Assembly: GCF_010728725.1 (NCBI RefSeq)
Contig: NZ_AP022606.1
Span: 1,488,001-1,552,000, forward strand
Source: Mycobacterium branderi
GTDB taxonomy: Bacteria; Actinomycetota; Actinomycetes; Mycobacteriales; Mycobacteriaceae
Length of the DNA: 64,000 nucleotides
Direction of reading: 5' to 3'
The notes beneath the pieces are model-generated. The model had not been told where the DNA came from and ran no database searches. It was given only the letters and a program-made list of their open reading frames with translations. This document shows, piece after piece, positions 51,296-60,883 of this stretch; the first letter of the stretch is position 1, and each line of letters starts with the position of its first letter. A program made the position numbers and the translations under genes.

Positions 51296-52039
51296 GTGTC
51301 GGACGGCGAACAAGCCAAACCCCGCCGGCGCCGCGGCAGGCGTCGGGGTCGCCGCGCCTCCGGGACAGCCGAAAACCGCGCCGACAAGGCGGCAGTCGAC
51401 GGCGCGGTCCCGACCGCTGAGTCAGCTAAATCGGGTCGGGGACGCTCGACCCGGCGCGGCCCCGAGCGGCTGCGCACCGTGCACGAAACCTCCGCGGGCG
51501 GACTGGTCATCGACGGCATCGACGGGCCCCGCGAAGAGCAGGTCGCCGCACTCATCGGTCGCGTCGACCGCCGTGGCCGCATGCTGTGGTCTTTGCCCAA
51601 GGGCCACATCGAACTCGGCGAGACCGCCGAGCAGACTGCGATCCGGGAAGTCGCCGAGGAGACCGGCATTCAGGGCAGTGTGCTGGCCGCGTTGGGCAGC
51701 ATCGACTACTGGTTCGTCACCGACGGCCGACGGGTGCACAAAACCGTGCACCACTATCTGATGCGGTGCGCGGGCGGTGAGCTGTCCGACGAGGACCTCG
51801 AAGTCGCCGAAGTGGCGTGGGTGCCGATCCGGGAGCTGCCGTCGCGGCTGGCCTACGCCGACGAGCGGCGCCTGGCCGAGGTGGCCGACGAACTGATCGA
51901 CAAGTTGCAAGCCGACGGCCCGGCGGCGTTGCCGCCGCTGCCGCCCACCACACCGCGCCGACGCCCGCAGACGCATTCGCGCGCCCACCATCGTCAACCC
52001 GCGCCGGGCCGGAAGAACGGTCGCGGTCCCGGGCCGTGA
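51296..52039 (+). CDS. mutT4: NUDIX hydrolase MutT4
   Basis: A 247-residue Nudix protein (Rv3908-like). A very basic N-terminus ([16 protein letters not shown]) leads to the conserved core [15 protein letters not shown]. The Nudix box runs from [20 protein letters not shown] onward, with all acidic metal ligands present. It is predicted to hydrolyse oxidised or other nucleoside diphosphate derivatives. The start is GTG 51296 (VSDGEQAK); TACTAT at 51283-51288 seven bases upstream suggests a leaderless transcript. Its TGA overlaps the GTG of the next gene. Confidence 0.93.
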   Translation: MSDGEQAKPRRRRGRRRGRRASGTAENRADKAAVDGAVPTAESAKSGRGRSTRRGPERLRTVHETSAGGLVIDGIDGPREEQVAALIGRVDRRGRMLWSLPKGHIELGETAEQTAIREVAEETGIQGSVLAALGSIDYWFVTDGRRVHKTVHHYLMRCAGGELSDEDLEVAEVAWVPIRELPSRLAYADERRLAEVADELIDKLQADGPAALPPLPPTTPRRRPQTHSRAHHRQPAPGRKNGRGPGP

Positions 52040-54570
52040 CCGGGCTCCGGCTGTTCCAAGCGGCGACCCGCTGCGCCCGGCTTCGCCGCACTTGCGATCG
52101 CCACGGGCTGTTCCAAGCGGCGACCCGTCCCCCTCGCCGCTCCGCGGCTGGGGGTGCCCCCAGCGCCCGGCTTCGCCGCACTTGCGATCGCCACGGGCGC
52201 GCCGCCCTGCTGCGCCTCGCCGCCGTGGCCGGCATCCTGGCCGGTCTGGCGGCCGTGCCCACGTTTCCGGCCGCCGCGCCCCGCGCCGTCGCGGGCGAGC
52301 CCGGTACGACTCCGTTCGTGCAGGTACGCGTCGACCAGGTGACCCCCGACGTGGTCACCACCACCAGCGAACCGGTCGTCACGGTCACCGGGATCGTGAC
52401 CAACGTCGGCGACCGCCCGGTGCGTGACGTGATGGTTCGCCTCGAGCGGGCGGCGGCCGTCAGCTCGTCGGCGGGTCTGCGCACCAACCTCGACGGCGGC
52501 ACCGACCAGTACGAGCCCGTCGGCGACTTCCTGACCGTGGCCAGCGAACTGCAACGCGGCCAGAACGCGGGATTCACCCTGTCGGCCCCGGTGCGCTCAC
52601 TGACCCAGCCGTCGCTGGCGATCGACAAGCCGGGCGTCTACCCGTTGCTGGTCAACGTCAACGGGACACCCGACTACGGGGAACCGGCCCGCCTCGACAA
52701 TGCCCGCTTCCTGCTGCCCGTGATGGGCGTGCCCGCCGACCCCGCCGACAAGTCCTCGGATGCGCTGAGTTCCGTCGTCGCGCCGGACACGTCCAAACCG
52801 GTGCAGGTGACCATGCTGTGGCCGCTGGCCGACCGGCCGCGGCTGGCCCCCGGCGTCCCCGGCGGCACGATCCCGGTGCGGCTGATCGACGACGAGCTGG
52901 CGACCTCCCTGGCCAGCGGCGGCCGGCTGGACATCCTGCTGTCCGCGGCCGAATTCGCCACCAGCCGCGACGTCGACCCCGACGGAGCCGTCGGCCGCTC
53001 GCTGTGCCTGGCCGTCGACCCGGACCTGCTCGTCACGGTCAATGCCATGACCCGCGGTTACGTTGTCTCGGACACCCCCGACAGCAGCGGTCCGGGGACG
53101 CCCGTACACCCCGGCACCGGCCAGGCCGCCGCGGTGAGCTGGCTGGACCGGTTGCGCGCGTTGGCGCACCGAATGTGCGTGGCGCCCACCCCATACGCCC
53201 AGGCCGACCTCGACGCAGTGCAACGGGTGGGCGACGCGGGGCTCGGCGACGCCGCCGGCATCGCGACCGCGGGCGACATCGTCGACCAGATCCTGGGCGT
53301 GGCCTCCATCCGCGGAGCCACCCTGATCGCCGACGGCTTGTTGACCCGACGCAGCGTGGACCTGCTCGGCGCCAGCCCCGGCACGGTGGCGGTCGCGGCG
53401 GCCGAGTTCTCCGGACAGGACTCCGCCACCGGCGAGCCGGCGACTGCGGACATCGCGCCGCGCCGGTTGTCGCCGCAGGTCGTGGCCGCGCCGTTCGACC
53501 CGACCGTCGGCGCCGCCCTGGCGGCGGCCGGCACCGATCCCGTCGCACCGACCTACCTGGATGCCTCGCTCGCGGTCCGGCTGCGGCATGACTCGGCCAC
53601 CGCGCGCCGCCAGGACGCCCTGGGCTCGATGCTGTGGCGGAGCTTGCGGCCCGACGTCGCGCAGCGCGCCGAGATTCTGGTGCCGCCGCCGACCTGGACT
53701 CTGCAATCCGACGACGCGGGCGCCATCCTGACCACGCTGGCCGCCGCCGTTCGGTCGGGGCTGGCAGTGCCGCGGCCGTTGCCGGCTCTGATCGCCGACA
53801 CCTCCGCAGTCAACGCCGCACCCCGGCCCGTCAGCAACGACATCGCCCCGCGCGGACGGTTCGACGACGTCGTCATCGCCCAGATCGCCGGCGAGCTGGG
53901 GCGGCTCGGCGGGCTGACGTCGGCGCTGACCACCGACGTGCGCACCGGGTTGACCGGCGCCGGCTACACCGCGCCGCTGCGTGAGGACATGCTGCGCGCG
54001 GTCAGTCAGTCGGAGCGACCGGACACCCGCAACGGGCTGGCGCACCGGCGCGTGCAGATCGTCGGCGCCACGATCGACGACCTCTACGGGTCGGTCACGA
54101 TCGTCAACCCGGGCGGGTCCTACACCCTGGCCACCGAGCACAGCCCGCTGCCGCTGGCGCTGCACAACGGCCTGGCGGTCCCGATCCGGGTGCGGCTGCA
54201 CGTCGACACCCCGCCCGGCATGACCGTGACCGACCTCGGTGAAATCGAGCTGCCGCCGGGATATCTGCCGCTGCGGGTGCCGATCGAGGTCAACTTCACC
54301 CAGCGGGTGGCCATCGACGTGTCGCTGCGCACCCCCGACGGTGTGCCGCTGGGCGAGCCGGTGCGGTTGTCGGTGCACTCCAACGCCTACGGCAAGGTGC
54401 TGTTCGCGATCACGCTGAGCGCGGCGGCGGTGCTGGTGACGCTGGCCGGGCGCCGGCTGTGGCACCGCTTCCGCGGTCAGCCCGACCGCGCCGACTTGGA
54501 CCGTCCCGACCCTCGCGAAATGGAGCGGCCACCGGTGGTCGACCGCGTCGAGGAGGAGCACCCGGTATGA
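52036..54570 (+). CDS. Large exported envelope protein (Rv3909-like)
   Basis: An 844-residue protein with a hydrophobic export segment ([20 protein letters not shown], about residues 57-76) and a C-terminal membrane anchor ([20 protein letters not shown]) before an acidic cytoplasmic tail. The large extracytoplasmic part has no catalytic motif I recognise. The GTG start overlaps the mutT4 stop (GTGA). Unlike the M. tuberculosis protein (about 802 residues, recalled), about 50 extra N-terminal residues are encoded by a tandem repeat. It overlaps the MurJ-fusion gene by ATGA, so it is probably part of the same cell-wall module. Confidence 0.85.
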   Translation: MTGLRLFQAATRCARLRRTCDRHGLFQAATRPPRRSAAGGAPSARLRRTCDRHGRAALLRLAAVAGILAGLAAVPTFPAAAPRAVAGEPGTTPFVQVRVDQVTPDVVTTTSEPVVTVTGIVTNVGDRPVRDVMVRLERAAAVSSSAGLRTNLDGGTDQYEPVGDFLTVASELQRGQNAGFTLSAPVRSLTQPSLAIDKPGVYPLLVNVNGTPDYGEPARLDNARFLLPVMGVPADPADKSSDALSSVVAPDTSKPVQVTMLWPLADRPRLAPGVPGGTIPVRLIDDELATSLASGGRLDILLSAAEFATSRDVDPDGAVGRSLCLAVDPDLLVTVNAMTRGYVVSDTPDSSGPGTPVHPGTGQAAAVSWLDRLRALAHRMCVAPTPYAQADLDAVQRVGDAGLGDAAGIATAGDIVDQILGVASIRGATLIADGLLTRRSVDLLGASPGTVAVAAAEFSGQDSATGEPATADIAPRRLSPQVVAAPFDPTVGAALAAAGTDPVAPTYLDASLAVRLRHDSATARRQDALGSMLWRSLRPDVAQRAEILVPPPTWTLQSDDAGAILTTLAAAVRSGLAVPRPLPALIADTSAVNAAPRPVSNDIAPRGRFDDVVIAQIAGELGRLGGLTSALTTDVRTGLTGAGYTAPLREDMLRAVSQSERPDTRNGLAHRRVQIVGATIDDLYGSVTIVNPGGSYTLATEHSPLPLALHNGLAVPIRVRLHVDTPPGMTVTDLGEIELPPGYLPLRVPIEVNFTQRVAIDVSLRTPDGVPLGEPVRLSVHSNAYGKVLFAITLSAAAVLVTLAGRRLWHRFRGQPDRADLDRPDPREMERPPVVDRVEEEHPV
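52051..52198 (+). repeat. Tandem repeat inside the 5' end of the Rv3909-like gene
   Basis: CTGTTCCAAGCGGCGACCCG occurs at 52051-52070 and again at 52108-52127. A 36-bp unit beginning GCGCCCGGCTTCGCCGCACT occurs at 52073-52108 and identically at 52163-52198. The second copy is interrupted by a GC-rich palindromic stretch around CTGGGGGTGCCCCCAG. The repeat is in frame and yields LFQAATR and [11 protein letters not shown] twice. A related copy lies inverted at 58155-58176. Confidence 0.85.
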
Positions 54571-57500
54571 GCTCGGCCGGCCGGCGCGTGCCGCTGTCGG
54601 CGCGGCTGTCGTCGCCGACGCCGCTGGAGGCCACGGCACCTCAGCAGCGCGTCGAACTGTCCGACGCGGCGCTGGTGTCGCGGTCGTGGGGAATGGCGTT
54701 CGCGACGCTGGTCAGCAGGATCACCGGGTTCGCCCGGATCGTGCTGCTGGCCGCCATCCTTGGCGCGGCGCTGACCAGCGCCTTCTCGGTGGCCAACCAG
54801 CTGCCCAACCAGATCGCCGCGCTGGTGCTGGAGGCGACGTTCACCGCGATCTTCGTGCCGGTCCTCGCGCGCGCCGAACAGGACGACGCCGACGGCGGGC
54901 AGGCGTTCGTGCGGCGCCTGGTCACGCTGGCCACCACGCTGCTGCTGGTCACCACGCTGCTGTCGGTGGCCGGCGCGCCGCTGCTGGTGCGGCTGATGCT
55001 GGGCGCCAGCCCACAGGTCAACGAGCCGCTGACCACCGCGTTCGCCTACCTGCTGTTGCCGCAGGTGATCTTCTACGGGCTGTCCTCGGTGTTCATGGCA
55101 ATCCTGAACACCCGCAACGTGTTCGGGCCGCCGGCCTGGGCGCCCGTCGTCAACAACGTCGTCGCGATCGCCACACTCGGCGTCTACCTGGCCGTGCCGG
55201 GGCAGCTGTCCGTCGATCCGGTCAAGATGGGCAACGCCAAGCTGCTGGTGCTCGGCGTCGGCACCACGCTCGGCGTGGTCGCGCAGACCGCGGTGCTGCT
55301 GGTGGCGATTTGGCGCCAGCACATCAGCCTGCGTCCGCTGTGGGGAATCGACCAGCGCCTCAAACGCTTCGGCGCGATGGCCGCCGCGATGGTGCTCTAC
55401 GTGCTGATCAGCCAGCTCGGCTTCATCATCGGCAACCAGATCGCCAGCACCGCCGCCGCGTCCGGGCCGGCGATCTACAACTACGCCTGGCTGGTCCTGC
55501 AGCTGCCGTTCGGCATGATCGGGGTGACGGTGTTGACCGTGGTGATGCCGCGGCTGAGCCGCAACGCGGCCGCCGACGACACGCCCGCCGTGCTGGCCGA
55601 CCTGTCGCTGGCCGCCCGCATGACGATGATCACGCTGATCCCGACGGTGGCGTTCATGACGGTCGGCGGTCCGGCGATCGGCAGCGCGCTGTTCGCCTAC
55701 GGCCGGTTCGGCGAGGTCGACGCCGGCTACCTGGGTGCCGCGATCGCGCTGTCGGCGTTCACGCTGATCCCCTACGCGCTCGTGCTGTTGCAGTTGCGGG
55801 TCTTCTACGCCCGCGAGCAGCCCTGGACGCCGATCGTGATCATCGTCGTCATCACCACGGTCAAGGTCGCCGGGTCGCTGCTGGCGCCGTACGTCACCGC
55901 CGACCGCGAGCTGGTCGCCGGCTATCTGGGCCTGGCCAACGGGCTGGGGTTCCTGGCCGGTGCGATCGTCGGCTACTTTCTGCTGCGCAACGCGCTGCGG
56001 CCACCCAGCCGGCACCTCATCGGTGCCGCGGAAACGCGGACAATCCTGGTGACCATCGCCGCGTCGCTGCTGGCGGGCCTGGTCGCGCACGTGGTCGACC
56101 GGCTGCTTGGGCTGGAAACCCTGACAGCGCACGGCGGCGGGGCCGGCTCGCTGCTGCGCCTTTTCGTGCTCGCGGTCATCATGGTGCCGATCATGGCCGC
56201 GGTGATGCTGCGCGCGCAGGTGCCGGAGGCGCACGCCGCGGCGGCCGCTGCCCGTCGATGGCTCGGCGGGACAGGCGGAAAATTAGCCGCCGGCAAGGCC
56301 GCTGCGCCCGACCACCTGTCCGGGGTTGGCGCGGTCACGTACTCTGAGCAGAGGAATTCGTTGGCGCCGGGGGGGTATCCGGTCCGGGGACCCATCCGGC
56401 GAATGCCTCCCGAGCGGGTAGCCGGGACTGGGATGGGGAAAGGACCGGAGGTGACCGACGGCCCAACACACAGCACCTCATCCAAACCTGCATCCGAGAC
56501 TGAACGGTCGCAACAGTCCGCCGACGACTTCCAGCCGGACATTCCGCCCGACGCCCAGGTCCGCACTGTCTCAGCGCCCCCGCCCAAAGACGCGGACGAC
56601 CCGCTCGAGTTCGACGCGCCACGCGAGCCGGCGCCCGGGCCATCGCCGCGGGAGGACCTGCACCTGGTACCCGGTGCCAGCATCTCCGGTGGCCGCTACC
56701 GATTACTCGTATTCCACGGCGGCCGACCGGGATTGCAGTTTTGGCAGGCCCTTGACACCGCGCTGGACCGGCAGGTGGCGCTGACGTTCGTCGACCCGGA
56801 CGGGACGCTGCCCGACGACGAACTGCGCGAAATCCTGTCTCGCACCCTGCGGCTCAGCCGCATCGACAAGCCCGGCGTCGCCCGGGTGCTCGACGTGGTG
56901 CACACCGGCCGCGGCGGGCTGGTGGTCGCCGAGTGGATCCGCGGCGGCTCACTGCAGGAGGTGGCCAACACGTCGCCGTCGGCGGTCGGAGCGGCCCGCG
57001 CGATGCAGACCCTGGCCGCCGCCGCCGAAGCCGCCCACCACGCCGGCGTCGCGCTGTCGATCGACCACCCCAGCCGCGTGCGGGTCAGCATCGAGGGCGA
57101 TGTGGTGCTGGCTTTCCCGGCGACCATGCCCGACGCCACGCCCGACGCCGACATCCGCGGCATCGGCGGCGCACTGTATGCCCTGCTGGTCAACCGGTGG
57201 CCGCTGCCGGAGTCCGGGGTGCGCAGCGGCCTGGCGCCGGCCGAGCGCGATCCGTCCGGTCACCCGGTGGAACCGCGGCTGATCGATCACGAGATTCCGT
57301 TCCAGATCTCCGCGGCCGCCAGTCACGCCATTCAAGGTGACGGCGGGATACGCAGCGCGGCAACGCTTTTGAACCTACTGCAGCAGGCGACCGCGGTAGC
57401 CGACCGGACGGATCTGCTGGCGCCGATCGACGAAACGGCGCCGGGCGCCGGCCGGCCGGGGCCGTTCCGGCGCAGCGGACCGGAGGACGACGAGGTTCGG

Positions 57501-58145
57501 CTGCGGCGCCGACGCAACGTGATGATCGGGGTGGGTGCCGCGGTGGCCGTCATCGTGGTCGCGCTGCTGGTGCTGGCCACGGTGCTGGGCCGCATCTTCG
57601 GTGACCTCGGCGGCGGCCTCGACAAGGACCGGCTCGGCCTCAACGCGCCGTCGTCGAGCACCACGTCGACAACCGGCAGTCCGGCGGCGTCGGGCAGCAT
57701 GGTCAAACCCTCGAAGGCGACCGTCTTCTCCCCCGAGGGCGAGGCCGACAACCCGGGCCAGGCCGGCCAGGCGATCGACGGTAACCCGGCCACCGCCTGG
57801 GCAACCGACACCTACACCGACGCCGCGCCGTTCCCCAGCTTCAAGAACGGCGTCGGGCTGTTGCTGCAGCTGCCCAAGCCCACCACCGTGGGCACGGTGA
57901 CCGTCGACATCTCCAGCACCGGGACAAAGGTGCAGATTCGCTCGTCGCCGACGTCGTCTCCCGCCAAACTCGAGGACACCACGGCGCTGACCCAGCCGAC
58001 GGCGTTGCACCCCGGGCACAACAGCATCCCGGTCAACGCGTCGGCGCCGACGTCGAACCTGCTGGTGTGGATCTCCACCCTGGGCACCACCAACGGCAAG
58101 AGCGAAGCCGACATCTCCGAAATCACCGTGCAGGCCGCCTCCTGA
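54567..58145 (+). CDS. murJ: MurJ-type lipid II flippase fused to a pseudokinase (MviN/Rv3910)
   Basis: An 1192-residue fusion. Residues 1 to about 570 form a MurJ/MviN core of about 14-15 spans (ARIVLLAAILGAALTSAFSV, then QLPNQIAALVLEATFTAIFV). After a linker, a kinase-like domain begins near residue 704 (ISGGRYRLLVFHGGRPGLQF). It lacks the catalytic HRD and DFG motifs, so it is a pseudokinase. A membrane span (AVAVIVVALLVLATVLGRIF, near 990) and an exported beta-rich domain follow. In M. tuberculosis the pseudokinase binds FhaA after PknB phosphorylation. RBS GAGGAG; ATGA overlap with the previous gene. Confidence 0.96.
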   Translation: MSSAGRRVPLSARLSSPTPLEATAPQQRVELSDAALVSRSWGMAFATLVSRITGFARIVLLAAILGAALTSAFSVANQLPNQIAALVLEATFTAIFVPVLARAEQDDADGGQAFVRRLVTLATTLLLVTTLLSVAGAPLLVRLMLGASPQVNEPLTTAFAYLLLPQVIFYGLSSVFMAILNTRNVFGPPAWAPVVNNVVAIATLGVYLAVPGQLSVDPVKMGNAKLLVLGVGTTLGVVAQTAVLLVAIWRQHISLRPLWGIDQRLKRFGAMAAAMVLYVLISQLGFIIGNQIASTAAASGPAIYNYAWLVLQLPFGMIGVTVLTVVMPRLSRNAAADDTPAVLADLSLAARMTMITLIPTVAFMTVGGPAIGSALFAYGRFGEVDAGYLGAAIALSAFTLIPYALVLLQLRVFYAREQPWTPIVIIVVITTVKVAGSLLAPYVTADRELVAGYLGLANGLGFLAGAIVGYFLLRNALRPPSRHLIGAAETRTILVTIAASLLAGLVAHVVDRLLGLETLTAHGGGAGSLLRLFVLAVIMVPIMAAVMLRAQVPEAHAAAAAARRWLGGTGGKLAAGKAAAPDHLSGVGAVTYSEQRNSLAPGGYPVRGPIRRMPPERVAGTGMGKGPEVTDGPTHSTSSKPASETERSQQSADDFQPDIPPDAQVRTVSAPPPKDADDPLEFDAPREPAPGPSPREDLHLVPGASISGGRYRLLVFHGGRPGLQFWQALDTALDRQVALTFVDPDGTLPDDELREILSRTLRLSRIDKPGVARVLDVVHTGRGGLVVAEWIRGGSLQEVANTSPSAVGAARAMQTLAAAAEAAHHAGVALSIDHPSRVRVSIEGDVVLAFPATMPDATPDADIRGIGGALYALLVNRWPLPESGVRSGLAPAERDPSGHPVEPRLIDHEIPFQISAAASHAIQGDGGIRSAATLLNLLQQATAVADRTDLLAPIDETAPGAGRPGPFRRSGPEDDEVRLRRRRNVMIGVGAAVAVIVVALLVLATVLGRIFGDLGGGLDKDRLGLNAPSSSTTSTTGSPAASGSMVKPSKATVFSPEGEADNPGQAGQAIDGNPATAWATDTYTDAAPFPSFKNGVGLLLQLPKPTTVGTVTVDISSTGTKVQIRSSPTSSPAKLEDTTALTQPTALHPGHNSIPVNASAPTSNLLVWISTLGTTNGKSEADISEITVQAAS

Positions 58146-58154
58146 CGTAGCGGT

Positions 58155-58176
58155 GATCGCAAGCGCGGCGAAGCCG
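58155..58176 (-). repeat. Third copy of the CGGCTTCGCCGC repeat
   Basis: On the minus strand CGGCTTCGCCGCGCTTGCGA followed by TC differs at one base from the core of the 36-bp unit at 52073 and 52163. It lies in the 98-bp gap between the MurJ fusion and sigM, inverted relative to the other copies. It shows that the unit is a dispersed element rather than a local duplication. Confidence 0.65.
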
Positions 58177-58243
58177 TCGTTGCCATAGACATAGCCCACA
58201 CGGGTGAAGTGCCGGGCTCGCGCTGGCTGGTTAGTGTCCGGCC

Positions 58244-58855
58244 GTGGATCTCGGCAACCGGGCGCGGCAGGAACGCAGCGACGCCGAACTGCTGGCCGAC
58301 CACGTCGCCGGGGACCGCTACGCGTTCGAAGAGCTGTTCCACCGCCACCACCGCCAACTGCACCGCCTTGCCCGGCTCACCAGCCGTGACCCGGAGGACG
58401 CCGCCGACGCGCTGCAGGACGCGATGCTCTCGGTCCACCGCGGCGCCAAATCCTTCCGGCACGACGCCGCCGTCAGCAGCTGGCTGTACCGCATCGTGGT
58501 GAATGCGTGCTTGGATCGGTTGCGCCGCAACAGGTCTCACCCCACCGCCACGCTGGACGACGATCACGCGGTGGCCGACCGGACCGCGCAGGTGGAGACG
58601 GCGATCGCGGTACAGCGAGCGCTGATGCGGCTGCCCGTCGAGCAGCGTGCCGCGGTGGTGGCCGTCGACATGCACGGCTACTCCGTCGCCGACACCGCCC
58701 GGTTACTGGGCGTCGCCGAAGGGACCGTCAAGAGCCGGTGTGCCCGCGCGCGGGCCCGGCTCGCGGCGGCGCTGGGCCACCTCGACAGGGACACCGGGCC
58801 CGGGATGTCGCACACTGAGGCCGATGGCCGAGAATCACGACGACGCGGAGGCTGA
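58244..58855 (+). CDS. sigM: ECF sigma factor SigM
   Basis: A 203-residue ECF sigma factor. Region 2 has FEELFHRHHRQLHRLARLTS, DPEDAADALQDAMLSVHRGA and SWLYRIVVNACLDRLRRN. Region 4 has RLPVEQRAAVVAVDMHGYSV with GVAEGTVKSRCARARARL. It starts at GTG 58244; TAGTGT at 58232-58237 six bases upstream suggests a leaderless mRNA. It recruits RNA polymerase to a set of late envelope and secretion genes in M. tuberculosis. The anti-sigma gene overlaps its end by 32 bases. Confidence 0.95.
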   Translation: MDLGNRARQERSDAELLADHVAGDRYAFEELFHRHHRQLHRLARLTSRDPEDAADALQDAMLSVHRGAKSFRHDAAVSSWLYRIVVNACLDRLRRNRSHPTATLDDDHAVADRTAQVETAIAVQRALMRLPVEQRAAVVAVDMHGYSVADTARLLGVAEGTVKSRCARARARLAAALGHLDRDTGPGMSHTEADGRESRRRGG

Positions 58856-59330
58856 TCCGCCGCGCAAGCCCACACACGCCGCCCGCCCGGGCAGCCGGCC
58901 GCTGCGGGTGATGGCGGCGGTGGCCGGCCTGGCCGCGGCCGGCGTCGCCGTCGCGCTCGGGACAGCCGCGCTCGTCAGCGAGCCGGCGGGGACCCCCAGC
59001 AGCCCGATCACCGCCGAGCACATCACGGTGTCGCGGCCGCCTGCGGCGATTCCGTTGTCCGACACCCAGATCCTCGCGCTGCTCGACCGTCCGCCCGACT
59101 ACGGCCCGCTCGACGATCCCCAGCGGCGCGGGTCGTGCCTGACCGGCCTGGGGTATGCCGCCTCGGTCCGGGTGCTCGGCGCCCGGCCCATCGAGATCAC
59201 CGGTCGACCGGGCGTGCTGCTGGTGCTGCCCGGCGACACGCCCGACGCGGTGACGGCGCTGGCCGTGGCGCCGGCCTGCAGCGCGGCCGACACCGGGTTG
59301 CTGGCTGACAGGTCGGTTCCCCGTCCGTAG
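58824..59330 (+). CDS. rsmA: Anti-SigM factor, apparently lacking its sigma-binding domain
   Basis: A 168-residue membrane protein in the place of Rv3912 (RsmA). A short N-terminus ([20 protein letters not shown]) leads at once to the single span [18 protein letters not shown] (about residues 32-49). The exported domain has [40 protein letters not shown] and [17 protein letters not shown]. As recalled, the M. tuberculosis protein is about 254 residues with a roughly 75-residue cytoplasmic anti-sigma domain before the span; no such domain is visible here. Translation is coupled to sigM by a 32-base overlap. Sigma inhibition is doubtful. Confidence 0.8.
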   Translation: MAENHDDAEADPPRKPTHAARPGSRPLRVMAAVAGLAAAGVAVALGTAALVSEPAGTPSSPITAEHITVSRPPAAIPLSDTQILALLDRPPDYGPLDDPQRRGSCLTGLGYAASVRVLGARPIEITGRPGVLLVLPGDTPDAVTALAVAPACSAADTGLLADRSVPRP

Positions 59331-59428
59331 GATGCGGGACGATCCCGTGCGCCGGGCTCCGGGAACAGCGCCGCATACCCTGGCGTTCGAAGTGTCTGAA
59401 CCCGGCCCCAAGCATCCGAAAGGCTCGT

Positions 59429-60433
59429 ATGACCGCCAGCAGCCCTGTGCACAATGTGATCGTTATCGGATCCGGGCCGGCCGGATACACCGCCGCCCTC
59501 TACACCGCCCGCGCCCAGCTGGCGCCGCTGGTGTTCGAGGGCACATCCTTCGGCGGCGCGCTGATGACGACCACCGAGGTGGAGAACTACCCGGGTTTTC
59601 GCGACGGCATCACCGGCCCGGAGTTGATGGACCAGATGCGTGAGCAGGCGCTGCGGTTCGGCGCAGACCTGCGCATGGAAGACGTCGAATCGGTGTCGCT
59701 GGACGGCCCGGTGAAGTCGGTGGTGACCGCCGACGGCGAGACCCATCGGGCGCGGGCCGTCATCCTGGCGATGGGCGCCGCGGCGCGCTATCTGCACGTG
59801 CCCGGCGAGCAGGAGCTGCTGGGCCGGGGGGTGAGTTCCTGTGCCACCTGCGACGGGTTTTTCTTCCGCGACCAGGACATCGCCGTCATCGGCGGCGGCG
59901 ACTCGGCGATGGAGGAAGCCACCTTCCTGACAAGGTTTGCCCGCAGCGTGACGATCGTGCACCGCCGCGAGGAGTTCCGCGCTTCCAAGATCATGCTGAA
60001 CCGGGCCCGCGGCAACGAGAAGATCCGGTTCGTCACCAACAGCGTCGTGCAGGCGGTCGAAGGCGACACCACGGTCACCGGGCTGCGGCTGCGCGACACC
60101 ACCACCGGCGCAGAGACCACCCTGGCCGTCACCGGGGTATTCGTCACGATCGGCCACGATCCCCGCTCGGAGTTGGTGCGCGGCGCCGTCGACCTCGACC
60201 CTGACGGGTACGTACTGGTCCAGGGCAACACCACCCACACCTCGCTCGACGGTGTGTTCGCCGCCGGTGACCTGGTGGACCGCAGCTACCGCCAGGCGGT
60301 CACCGCCGCGGGCACCGGCTGCGCCGCGGCCATCGACGCCGAGCGTTGGCTGGCCGAGCACGCGGACACCGCAGAGCCCGCCCCGGCCAAGGCCGCCGGT
60401 TCCGCCGGAACGATGATTGGAGTACCTCGATGA
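59429..60433 (+). CDS. trxB: Thioredoxin reductase
   Basis: A 334-residue low-molecular-weight thioredoxin reductase. The FAD motif is [18 protein letters not shown], the redox-active pair Cys138/Cys141 is in [10 protein letters not shown], the NADPH motif is [19 protein letters not shown], and the C-terminal FAD motif is [19 protein letters not shown]. It reduces thioredoxin with NADPH. GAAAGG precedes the ATG. It overlaps trxC by 4 bases (ATGA) and lies downstream of sigM; in M. tuberculosis trxB2-trxC is likewise placed. Confidence 0.97.
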   Translation: MTASSPVHNVIVIGSGPAGYTAALYTARAQLAPLVFEGTSFGGALMTTTEVENYPGFRDGITGPELMDQMREQALRFGADLRMEDVESVSLDGPVKSVVTADGETHRARAVILAMGAAARYLHVPGEQELLGRGVSSCATCDGFFFRDQDIAVIGGGDSAMEEATFLTRFARSVTIVHRREEFRASKIMLNRARGNEKIRFVTNSVVQAVEGDTTVTGLRLRDTTTGAETTLAVTGVFVTIGHDPRSELVRGAVDLDPDGYVLVQGNTTHTSLDGVFAAGDLVDRSYRQAVTAAGTGCAAAIDAERWLAEHADTAEPAPAKAAGSAGTMIGVPR

Positions 60434-60762
60434 CCGCCAACACCGGTACCCCCGTGGAAGTCTCCGACGCGACTTTCGCAACCTACGTGTTGTCCAGCAA
60501 TACGCCTGTGCTGGTTGACTTTTGGGCCACTTGGTGCGGACCGTGCAAGATGGTGGCGCCCGTGTTGGCTGAAATCGCCGCCGAAAAGGCCGGGCAACTC
60601 ACCGTTGCCAAACTCGACGTCGACGCCAATCCGGAGACCGCGCGTGATTTCCAGGTGGTTTCGATTCCCACGCTGATTTTGTTCAAAGACGGTCAGCCGG
60701 TGAAACGGATCGTCGGCGCCAAGGGCAAGGCGGCGCTGTTGCGGGAGCTCTCCGACGTGTAG
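60430..60762 (+). CDS. trxC: Thioredoxin
   Basis: A 110-residue thioredoxin. The active site is WCGPC at residues 35-39 in [16 protein letters not shown], and the cis-Pro is in [13 protein letters not shown]. The ATG overlaps the trxB stop, so reductase and substrate are made together. Cytoplasmic disulfide reductase supporting ribonucleotide reductase, peroxidases and methionine sulfoxide reductases. The longer frame starting at 60346 is out of keeping with the family. Confidence 0.97.
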   Translation: MTANTGTPVEVSDATFATYVLSSNTPVLVDFWATWCGPCKMVAPVLAEIAAEKAGQLTVAKLDVDANPETARDFQVVSIPTLILFKDGQPVKRIVGAKGKAALLRELSDV

Positions 60763-60883
60763 TTGCGACACCGTCGCAATTTGCCTGGGGTTTTCCCGAA
60801 ATCGAAGACCGTCTGAGACAATACCGCCAAGCCTGTCAAGCAATGGGCAGGGCCGATCACACTGGCTCACCGGAGGCCTTGGA

